Shown: piece after piece, positions 20,901 through 26,230 of the stretch | Layout: each line of letters opens with the position of its first letter | Position numbering within the stretch: position 1 is the first letter of the stretch | DNA from: Elysia marginata | Lineage: Eukaryota; Mollusca; Gastropoda; Plakobranchidae | Assembly: GCA_019649035.1 (NCBI GenBank) | Contig: BMAT01012134.1 | Location: 87,905-119,353 of the forward strand | Direction: 5' to 3' | DNA: 31,449 bases | Position numbers and translations under genes: made by a program | The notes under the pieces: model-generated | Told to the model about the DNA's origin: nothing | The model's input: the letters and a program-made list of their open reading frames with translations, nothing else | Databases searched by the model: none

Positions 20901-23629
20901 CCTGAAAAATGTTATTGTCAACCTGTATTTCATATTTTCCTGCTTTGCTCAACCAGGTGTGTAAACTTGGTGAGGATGAGTTTTTCCTGACTCTCGTGTC
21001 CTACACCAAGATGAAACTTATGCTGAAAACTATCTTCTCAGAGGACGAGTTTCTTTCACCGTATGGCATACGCTCTATGTCAAAGGTAGACATCTGTATC
21101 AAACCACTCATTGTTGACTAAACATGCATGAGGATATGATACACTAACTAGCTTGACAATTTCCATCTGGAGGTACAAACTAGCCAGTGTTGAGCCACGC
21201 GAATCGTATCAGAGTACAAGACGTTTTTTTTTTCTACAAAATTTTAAACTTTAATTAACCTTTTTTTAAGTGATTTAGAGATACTAGATCCTTTAATCTT
21301 TCATGAAAATGTTGTAATTTGTTACAAAGTTGTTTTGTTTTGGTTTATTGGGAGATTTGTCACCAATTTTCAAGATTCCAAGTGGCAGAAAGTTTTTAGC
21401 TTGGGAAAAAAATCAATCTGATATATTAAATGTTTTATTTACTCTGAATTGAGAAAAGTAAAAAAATTATTCCCAAAACTTTTTTTTCCTTTGCACCAGT
21501 ATTATGAGGAAAATCCCTACAGCTTTGAAGTAAACGGAACCCCCATCAGTATATCCTACCTTCCTGGAGAATCTGACTCAAACTTGTTTGGAGGCAACAG
21601 CAACTGGAGAGGACCCATATGGCTTTGCAGTAGGAACAACTTTTACACGCTTCTCATTTCAATAGCATTGCCTCTCTTTTATTATTTTATTAGTACTTTA
21701 TTGTTATTATTATTAGGATACTTATGATACTTATAATTGTTATTAGTATTTTATTACTATTATTATTCTTTATTGTTATCATTATTGTAATTATTACTAT
21801 TATTAACATTGTTATGTTAGTTATTATTCCTAATAACTCAATGAACATACAGATTGCATAGTGCAAATAATCTTCATTGAGGTATACTTACTGCCTATAT
21901 CAGCACAGTCATATAGTTTACACTAAAGATAAAGACAATAACAGTTTAAAGCAATTTAATGCACCCTATCAGTGTATCTTAGTCTTGCCTCTCAAGCTGC
22001 TGTGAATTATAAGTAGTAATCTCTTTTTACAACATTTTTTTCTTCTTTTATTTCATCCTTCTTATTATTTCATAACAACATCAATAATATCAAAGCAGAT
22101 GTTTTACAAGAACAAAGATGTAATTTTTTATTGTTTGTGGTATGAATACATAATATGTAGCTCGACAAATCAAGAGCCCCTCCTTTTATATTTAGCCCCT
22201 GCTGTATCTGTGGTATTATAAACAGAATTTTTATTCTGTTGCAGGTCCTTGCACTTTATAGGATCTGTATTTCATTGTAACCCCTGACTTTATAAAATAC
22301 AGTAGAATCCGCGAGAAGTCAACTCGCTTGAAGTCAACTCCCGGTTAAAGTCAACACCTTGCTGCGGTCCCGTTTTTTTTCCTTCTTTACTTATTTCGCA
22401 TTAAGTCAACAGCTTCGGACCTATTTTCGTTTAAAGTCAACACCTCGTTGTCAAATGGAAAGATATATAGAGAGACCCCAGATAGGTCTTGGAAGAGACA
22501 AAAAGATATATAGCAAAGGTGGGTGGGTGGGCACTCTTTGTTTCCAATCATGATTCAAGACACTACGTGCAGTGCTTGCTCGCCTGCCTGGGCCCACTGG
22601 TCTGGCGAGGGCTAGTGGGGGAGAGGGGAGGGGGAGCTAGTTATGCTGGACAGAAGACAGTGACAGGTGCTGATTGGTGCAATTCACTGATGATTCCCCC
22701 ACTCCTCCCCGCCTCGCCAAACCAGCGCGAACACAGTGTTCATGTGCACACACCTACCCATTCCATCCCTGCGTCTACGTCTAGGCTAAGCTAGCCTTCA
22801 TCATTTCTCTGAGTACCTTCCTAGTGGTTACGCAGCGCTCGTTGAATTTATCTAGTTCTTACACGTTGCAATATATGTTACACCCACCCCATGAAAATGG
22901 ATAAAGTCAACCTCGCTTAAAGTCAACACTTTTTTTCGGTCCCGAGGTGTTGACTTTATCCGGATTCCACTGTAACATTTTTTTTGTGAAGAACAGAGGT
23001 TTCTCTGTTTTGGCATTTCAAAGGGGTAAAAAGCTTAAATTACTTTCATAAGTGTTAAATGTGATTACAATTTATTCTTTAATCTGTCAACAAAATGACT
23101 CGATTAAAAGTAAATTCGTAATTAAATCATTTAACAAAAGTATGTCAATGAATGGTGAAGAGCAGTGGCGCAGTCGGTAGGACGGTTGATCGCTATCTGA
23201 GAGGTCCCGGGTTCGATCCCCAGTCCGGGCTAAATTTTATTTGCGCCCCTGTGCCCACCCAGCACTTGATGGGTAGCTAGGTCTCTTAAGACTCAGCGAA
23301 AGTAAAGGCGGCGAGGAAAGCAATGGCAAACTACCTCACTGTGCCGTGTGCCTAGAAAAACAAGGACCCTGCTCCTTGTTCCCCTACGCTCATGTCGAGT
23401 ATGGGACTACCTTTACCTTTATGTCAATGAAAAGACAAGAAAACTATTTTAGAGTATTGCCTGTGTATAGAAACTGTCTTCTCCAGACATTGAATCCTTA
23501 AAGATAATCATGTGATTGCTATCGTCCTCAGTGAACTACCTGTTTGTGGAATGTATGGAGAAATATTCTGATTTGGACCGGGTGTTTACTGTACCGCTAT
23601 CCATTCACTACCCAACCAAGTCAGCATCA
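2589..23629 (+). CDS. GH63-related (MGH1-like, yeast YMR196W-type) glycoside hydrolase, 16 exons, both ends missing
   Basis: Sixteen exons: 2589-2757, 3599-3737, 5008-5102, 6052-6236, 7573-7639, 8457-8653, 12323-12434, 12973-13094, 13958-14074, 15006-15148, 16064-16181, 18424-18583, 19222-19409, 20957-21085, 21500-21629, 23532-23629. All introns are GT-AG, and the 2169 nt give 723 codons with no frame break. Seen: [15 protein letters not shown] at the start, QFYFRNTWSK near residue 100, [46 protein letters not shown] and [12 protein letters not shown]. From memory of the family, these are hallmarks of the (alpha/alpha)6-barrel GH63-like proteins of bacteria and fungi (YMR196W), presumed to act on glucosides or oligosaccharides; the substrate is not known to me. 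Family members have about 100 more residues before GNHGEDVKE, expected left of the window. They also have a C-terminal block with a HQTGWT-like motif that I cannot find here. I see no nonsense or frameshift. Family assignment is firm; activity is inferred. Confidence 0.88.
2917..2956. repeat. (AT)20 microsatellite in intron 1
   Basis: Uninterrupted AT dinucleotide run. It creates spurious Ile/Tyr-repeat reading frames on both strands. Confidence 0.95.
3008..3180. repeat. Old dispersed repeat, copy 1 (diverged)
   Basis: Shares taagatcat, ttttttctcaaRtgcNaaaa and atttgYcattttgYtagcYcagtg, in that order and spacing, with 12733-12905. Too diverged to classify. Confidence 0.4.
3599..3737 (+). CDS. 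GH63-like gene, exon 2
   Basis: Acceptor gcctctag, donor gttggc; phase 1 to 2. Encodes [20 protein letters not shown] and IIPQFYFR. This is the N-terminal beta-sandwich part of the fold, whose family counterpart reads FDVFVEYAKA followed by LPTLWFRNTW. Confidence 0.88.
3738..5007. other. Intron 2-3 of hydrolase gene, nothing recognised
   Basis: T-rich sequence without an identifiable repeat or exon. Open frames at 4324-4518 (+) and 4488-4679 (-) are short and without family resemblance. Confidence 0.6.
5008..5102 (+). CDS. GH63-like gene, exon 3
   Basis: Acceptor ttgatag, donor gtaggt; phase 2 to 1. It completes the conserved FRNTWS motif across the junction, then reads [20 protein letters not shown]. 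Confidence 0.85.
5227..5476 (-). mobile_element. tRNA-derived SINE, family A, copy 1 (250 bp)
   Basis: Flanked by a perfect 13-bp target-site duplication, gttgtagggttaa (5214-5226 and 5477-5489). On the - strand it begins with a tRNA-like head: A box TAGCTCAGTTGG at 5455-5466 and B box TGTTCGAGCC at 5413-5422. It ends in a short (TCAA)n tail. It lacks a folded acceptor stem and sits in an intron, so it is a retroposon rather than a tRNA gene. Confidence 0.9.
6052..6236 (+). CDS. GH63-like gene, exon 4 (3' border ambiguous)
   Basis: Acceptor cctgggcag, phase 1. Encodes [20 protein letters not shown], where LLFTNNNS matches the family's LLFTENET. Two donors keep the frame: gtgaga after 6236, the stronger site, and gtaacg after 6125. 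The 37 extra residues of the long form have no counterpart in the bacterial proteins I remember, but their base composition looks coding. The long form is listed as preferred. Confidence 0.72.
6237..8456. other. Introns around exon 5 of the hydrolase gene
   Basis: Apart from exon 5 (7573-7639), AT-rich intronic sequence with no element I can name. Confidence 0.6.
7573..7639 (+). CDS. GH63-like gene, exon 5 (67 nt)
   Basis: Very short exon behind a long pyrimidine tract (ctctctctcactctcag), with strong donor gtaagt; phase 0 to 1. Encodes [20 protein letters not shown]. The KDAFHRYIV stretch corresponds to the family KDAFHDYIV motif. Confidence 0.85.
8457..8653 (+). CDS. GH63-like gene, exon 6
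   Basis: Acceptor cctttcag, donor gtttgt (a weak variant); phase 1 to 0. Encodes [20 protein letters not shown] and ends LKADNFYHE. The GTK motif and the following hydrophobic strand match the family's GTKAAAHYRL block. Reading on past 8653 meets a stop near 8692, so the splice is needed. Confidence 0.85.
9039..9286 (-). mobile_element. tRNA-derived SINE, family A, copy 2 (248 bp)
   Basis: Same sequence as the copy at 5227-5476 apart from scattered substitutions, in the same orientation. Its own 13-bp duplication, ctctagatcatga, lies at 9026-9038 and 9287-9299. The B box (GGGTTCAAAAC on the - strand, near 9221-9231) and A box (TAGCTCTACCGG) differ from copy 1, so the two copies derive from separate insertions. 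Confidence 0.9.
11258..11554. mobile_element. Tigger/pogo-like MITE, copy 1, internally deleted (297 bp)
   Basis: Starts CAGTGGAATCCGCGAGA and ends TCCAGATTCCACTG, with TA on both sides (11256-11257, 11555-11556). Same orientation as the copy at 22300-22972, but about 370 bp near the left end are missing: GCGAGA runs straight into AGTGACAGATGCTGATTGG. Confidence 0.85.
12323..12434 (+). CDS. GH63-like gene, exon 7
   Basis: Acceptor tctgtgtcag, donor gtaaga; phase 0 to 1. Encodes [30 protein letters not shown] is a strongly recognisable motif at the start of the catalytic (alpha/alpha)6 barrel. Confidence 0.88.
12733..12905. repeat. Old dispersed repeat, copy 2 (diverged)
   Basis: Partner of 3008-3180, same orientation. 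It lies in the intron between exons 7 and 8. Confidence 0.4.
12973..13094 (+). CDS. GH63-like gene, exon 8
   Basis: Acceptor gtgtttcag, donor gtaaat; phase 1 to 0. Encodes [29 protein letters not shown] is the best conserved motif of the family, in the barrel active-site region. Confidence 0.9.
13197..13219. repeat. Short (GT)n(GA)n microsatellite
   Basis: tgtgtgtgtgagagagagagagaga in the intron between exons 8 and 9. Confidence 0.85.
13958..14074 (+). CDS. GH63-like gene, exon 9
   Basis: Acceptor ttgtcaccag, donor gtaagt; phase 0 to 0, 39 codons. Encodes [20 protein letters not shown] then [18 protein letters not shown], colinear with family FAAWDLAFH...[10 protein letters not shown]...YMHPNGQ. 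The Asp of AAWD is a plausible active-site acid by analogy with other GH63 enzymes (inference). Confidence 0.92.
15006..15148 (+). CDS. GH63-like gene, exon 10
   Basis: Acceptor ctctttcccag, donor gttagt; phase 0 to 2. Encodes [20 protein letters not shown], matching family DVNPPVHAWAAWRVF, and ends NRLIFSLQ plus part of a Trp codon completed by the next exon. Confidence 0.88.
16064..16181 (+). CDS. GH63-like gene, exon 11
   Basis: Acceptor ccactaaag, donor gtagtt; phase 2 to 0. Encodes [20 protein letters not shown] and [13 protein letters not shown], matching the family's [21 protein letters not shown]. Confidence 0.9.
16874..17537. mobile_element. Tigger/pogo-like non-autonomous element, copy 2 (664 bp)
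   Basis: Ends CAGTGGAATCC... and ...GGATTCCACTG, with TA target sites at 16872-16873 and 17538-17539. Inverted relative to the copies at 11258 and 22300. Both ends carry repeated GTTGACTT/AAGTCAAC motifs. No transposase is seen. Confidence 0.87.
18286..18405. repeat. Three tandem copies of a 40-bp unit upstream of exon 12
   Basis: Units at 18286, 18326 and 18366, each gctgcYWcaggtataaaagtatac-type followed by acataacatccc. The last two are almost identical. The array ends 18 nt before the exon 12 acceptor. Confidence 0.9.
18424..18583 (+). CDS. GH63-like gene, exon 12
   Basis: Acceptor ctgattaccag, donor gtgagt; phase 0 to 1. Encodes [20 protein letters not shown], a family alpha-helix (family form ADGTAWMAMYALNMLRIALE), then [17 protein letters not shown]. 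The acceptor lies 18 nt after a triplicated 40-bp repeat. Confidence 0.9.
19222..19409 (+). CDS. GH63-like gene, exon 13
   Basis: Acceptor ccgtgtctag, donor gtaaga; phase 1 to 0. Encodes [20 protein letters not shown] and [14 protein letters not shown], matching family GLWDEEDGFYYDVL...LRVRSMVGLIPLFA. It ends CDRHFSPF before the 1.5 kb intron that carries the piggyBac-like element. Confidence 0.9.
19509..20053. mobile_element. piggyBac-like MITE with TTAA target site (545 bp)
   Basis: TTAA lies at 19505-19508 and 20054-20057. Left end CTCTTTGAACCCAAGCGGGG and inverted right end CTCTTTCACCCCGGGGCC share CTCTTT and a C/G-rich block. TTAA duplications are the signature of piggyBac-type elements. 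No coding content is visible. It lies in the intron between exons 13 and 14. Confidence 0.7.
20058..20956. other. Rest of intron 13-14, nothing recognised
   Basis: AT-rich sequence between the TTAA element and exon 14. No coding or repeat signal. Confidence 0.6.
20957..21085 (+). CDS. GH63-like gene, exon 14
   Basis: Acceptor gctcaaccag, donor gtagac; phase 0 to 0, 43 codons. Ends [16 protein letters not shown], nearly identical to the family signature [15 protein letters not shown]. Confidence 0.92.
21500..21629 (+). CDS. GH63-like gene, exon 15
   Basis: Acceptor tttgcaccag, donor gtagga; phase 0 to 1. Encodes [20 protein letters not shown] and [38 protein letters not shown] is the most diagnostic motif of this GH63-like branch. 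Confidence 0.93.
21680..21835. repeat. (TTA)n-like low-complexity tract
   Basis: Degenerate TTA/ATT triplets directly after exon 15, interrupted throughout; an old microsatellite. Confidence 0.8.
22300..22972. mobile_element. Tigger/pogo-like non-autonomous element, copy 3 (673 bp)
   Basis: Begins CAGTAGAATCCGCGAGAAG and ends TCCGGATTCCACTG, with TA at 22298-22299 and 22973-22974. The first 150 bp hold five AAGTCAAC copies and the last 60 bp three more. It lies in the 1.9 kb intron before exon 16. No transposase is seen. Confidence 0.87.
23153..23419 (+). mobile_element. tRNA-derived SINE, family B (267 bp)
   Basis: A perfect 12-bp duplication, tatgtcaatgaa, flanks it (23141-23152 and 23420-23431). 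A box TGGCGCAGTCGG at 23166-23177, B box GGTTCGATCCC at 23210-23220. The body contains ggaaagcaatggcaaacta and the tail is (CCTTTA)n-like. It is unrelated to the other SINE family here and ends about 110 bp before exon 16 of the hydrolase gene. Confidence 0.9.
23532..23629 (+). CDS. GH63-like gene, exon 16, last recognisable exon
   Basis: Acceptor tcgtcctcag; phase 1. Encodes [20 protein letters not shown] and [23 protein letters not shown] matches family NYLLIEALQKY, and IHYPTKSA corresponds to the VECPTGSG block. A strong donor gtatgt follows 23629. Without splicing, the frame runs four more codons to TAG at 23639-23641. In homologues 70-90 residues follow this point, so either the next exons are lost or the protein ends early. 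Confidence 0.85.
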
Positions 23630-23641
23630 GTATGTCTATAG

Positions 23642-24037
23642 ATTACATTCGCTTCTCAATGCCATCTCTGATCTTACTAGTAATACCAACTGGAAAACAG
23701 CAGTTTAAATAACACTGACCCTATGCAACTACATTCCAAATCAACTAGTAACAAAATAAGAATCATTTCCTTTCAAACAGGGAATTTGATATACAAGTGG
23801 AAGTTACAAAAAGAAGAAAAAAAAACATAACTAGATTATATTGTGGATGTCTTCAACAATGTAATTTTTAGGAGCTTTACAAAACTTATTATAAATATAT
23901 ATAATTTTTTTTTAATTTATTGTGCATGTTTTTTTTAAAGTTATTTGCTCTGCTGATATGACAGTGATAATGCTACTGCTGGCAACTACATGTACGATGT
24001 TGGTTAGTTTTTAGCTTCTTCCTGTTTTTAGCTTCTT
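23642..24037. other. Stretch between hydrolase exon 16 and the THAP transposon
   Basis: Searched on both strands for the missing 3' exons of both genes. The only acceptor-like sites (before 23781 and 23941) lead to stops within 3-7 codons when joined in phase to exon 16. No PLAT sequence on the - strand. Confidence 0.6.
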
Positions 24038-24097
24038 CCAAGGACTACTATACGAAAGGACGTGCACAGCCGATTTTCTGACTACGCTAGCGGAGGC
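24038..24097 (+). repeat. Left 60-bp terminal inverted repeat of the THAP transposon
   Basis: Matches the reverse complement of 25923-25982 at 58 of 60 bases. Confidence 0.9.
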
Positions 24098-24719
24098 CAT
24101 TTGCTGTTCAGTATAAGAAGTCAAGTTTTTCAACAATCGTGTTCTACAAAAACCCAATCATGCATAAATATTAAAAGAAAACATATTTTCAAGCACAAGA
24201 CATGTTTTACGAAGCATTTCTTAACTATATATGGGTACCATTTTAAGAACAAAAACAGGCCTCTGTGGTCATAGAGTCAAATTTGTAGCTTTTGAAGCAT
24301 TTTCCCCTAGTATCGAGTTTTGACTTTGATTGTATTGATTTGACATGATTTAAAAAATAAAAAAATAGCATATTTGTCTACTGCATTATCAAGTACACAC
24401 ACCAGCTAAACGTTCTTTTCATTTGGTCAACAACGACACTAAAATTTCATTTCTTTCCTGATGTTCAAGTAAGATTCAGGAATTTAAGTGAGCTGCATTG
24501 GCATACCGATTTCACTGTTTACAAAATAGAAGATAATTGATGGGAAGTCAGTTTTAAAAACTTCAGGTAGCTTCGTTTGCCTACATATTTAACACTGCAG
24601 ATTTTTCATTACCTTATGTAGAACAGAAAAAGTAGTTGATGGCAACTCACCCAGTAGCGTATCATGCGTATTACTATTAGTCTGCTAATCGTTCACTGAG
24701 AAGTTCTTATCGTAGGTCA

Positions 24720-25473
24720 GATGAAGTTGTCATGTGAGGAATGTTAACTTCTTGGCCTTGCATGAATCCGGATCTTCTAAATCAAGGACTTTTTGGAGTG
24801 ACAAAGTGATTTTCTTTACAGCAACATCCACAGGAATAGAATGATTTCTCGCTGAATGTACAGCCTCCATGAATTGAGAGAATATTAAAGACCGCTGTTT
24901 GGGCTAAAGATTTTGCCCAAAGGCACACTCACTCCATTCTTAAAGGCATAGAATGTCAGTGGTGAACACAAAGTTGACTTGTTGTAAACAATTATTGTCA
25001 GGTAACTGGCACAGAAATCATTTTCCATGAAAATGCAAACAAATTTATCCACTGTGCGAGAAATAACGATGTTTTCATACATTTTTGTCAATTCTTTGTC
25101 AGGCTGAAACTCTATGAATGATTTGATCTTATCTATCTGAAGAAAGAAATTTAACTGTTGGTCCTCAACTTAAGGCTGGCGAGGAGCAGGCTTTGGTGTT
25201 GGTAAACAAAAGACAAAGGAACATGGAAAATGCTTGGAGGAGAAACTGGCCTGGTGCTTGCATCAGGAATCTTAATCATCTGTGTGTCGGCTGGCCAATG
25301 TTTCTCACATAATATGAAAAATTTTGAGGGATCAATAACGAAACCCTCTCGAGGAGGCAAAACATTAAGCTATTTTTGTTGGTCATTAACGTTTTTCGAT
25401 AACTGAACACCCGGCACTTGTGGGCTGAATCATTGTTACCTTTGCAATTCACCACACTACATTTATTTGGCAT
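24720..25473 (-). pseudogene. Broken THAP-domain (P-element-type) transposase
   Basis: Starts MPNKCSVVNCKGN at 25473, giving the first Cys pair of the C2CH THAP zinc finger. After KCRVF the frame shifts (near 25400). In the new frame there is an in-frame TAG near 25370-25372, then DPSKFFILCEKHWPADT with the Cys-x2-His pair and RPVSPPSIFHVPLSF, the region of the AVPTF-like box. Further on, after an acceptor-like ttcttcag, the frame at 25091-24885 reads MYENIVISRTVDKFVCIFME and ends SVPLGKIFSPNSGL. Another frame continues with FMEAVHSARNHSIPVDVAVK and LSLQKVLDLEDPDSCKAKKL. The RNase H-like catalytic core and the GTP-binding part of full P transposases are not visible. The pieces are non-functional as they stand. 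THAP identity is clear; assignment to the P superfamily rests on THAP plus inverted repeats. Confidence 0.75.
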
Positions 25474-25922
25474 TTTGTAGATCTAGAAGTTCAGAAACTG
25501 AATCAAACCAGAAATTCATAAATCACAGGGGAAGATTCAAAATGAATTCCAAACTTTCATGCTCTAGCAATGACATCTAGATTTAGATCTATCATTTTCG
25601 TGTTTACAATTTACCGGCATTACAAATCACAAGCTTCTGCCGTTGTGCTCATTCGCGAGAAAAATAGAGTTCTTAGTGTGTAGTTGTTGAAAATTTTATT
25701 AAGAAACAAAACAAGACGAAAAAGAAGCGTAAAAATATCTCTTTATTTTAAATAATCTATGATTTTAAGAATTTGACTAATTTATAGTGGTTATTTTAAC
25801 CTGAATTGATTGCCATACATTATTACGCCAAAGTGTGATGTATTTGGATTAATACATGCAAAAAAAAATAGCACCCTTCCCACGGTAGCCTTGCGTCAGC
25901 TAAAAACTGTGTCAAATTCCTC

Positions 25923-25982
25923 GCCTCCGCTAGAGTAGTCAGAAAATTGGCTGTGCACGTCCTTTCGTATAGTAGTCCTTGG
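25923..25982 (-). repeat. Right 60-bp terminal inverted repeat of the THAP transposon
   Basis: Partner of 24038-24097. The two differences are G/A and G/T transpositions of single bases at repeat positions 35 and 49. Confidence 0.9.
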
Positions 25983-26081
25983 AACAAACTAAAAGTGTCT
26001 ATTAACCGTCTTTTTCTGACAAAAAACCCTTAAAATATTTTTTATTAAACTTTAACTGTCACTTTGAGACAAAGTACTTAC

Positions 26082-26230
26082 TTGCTCCATATGAAAGTGT
26101 GTTCTACTGGTCCAAACTGACCCGCCTTGACCACCATTTGGTTGAGCATCCAAGGATCTCCTGGTCCTTTTGTAACAACAACCTTCTCCAAGTCACCAAG
26201 GTCTACAGCCTCAATACTGAAAGACTGCTT
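26082..26230 (-). CDS. LOXHD1: LOXHD1-like gene, exon 9 (PLAT module middle), last recognisable exon
   Basis: Acceptor catcaaacag, donor gtaagt; phase 0 to 2. Encodes KQSFSIEAVDLGDLEKVVVT, PWMLNQMVVKAGQ and TFIWS. The phase-2 end equals that of exon 3, so a closing exon like exon 4 should follow, about 100 nt long. It is absent from the ~2.4 kb to the left. Confidence 0.87.

Larger units (their letters stand above)
24038..25982. mobile_element. THAP/P-element-type DNA transposon, degenerate (1945 bp)
   Basis: Terminal inverted repeats of 60 bp (24038-24097 and 25923-25982) differ at two positions and begin CCAAGGACTACTATACGAAA. Similarity extends weakly about 10-15 bp outward (tttagYttSttccaagg), so the true ends may be slightly outside. 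I could not define a target-site duplication. The interior carries a broken - strand THAP-domain transposase. The left flank has a 17-bp tandem duplication (tttttagcttcttcc at 24008 and 24025). Confidence 0.82.

Noticed and set aside
23161-23231. Possible tRNA gene on the + strand
   Set aside because: Head of a SINE with a perfect 12-bp duplication; the ends do not pair as a tRNA acceptor stem.
23941-23961. Possible terminal exon after the acceptor-like ttttttaaag
   Set aside because: In phase with exon 16 it gives only six residues before a stop and matches nothing in the family. It cannot be excluded without transcripts.
23957-24006. A + strand frame reading YDSDNATAGNYMYDVG then stop, considered as a last exon of the hydrolase
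   Set aside because: An in-frame stop precedes it, no acceptor lies at the right phase, and it does not resemble the family's C-terminus.
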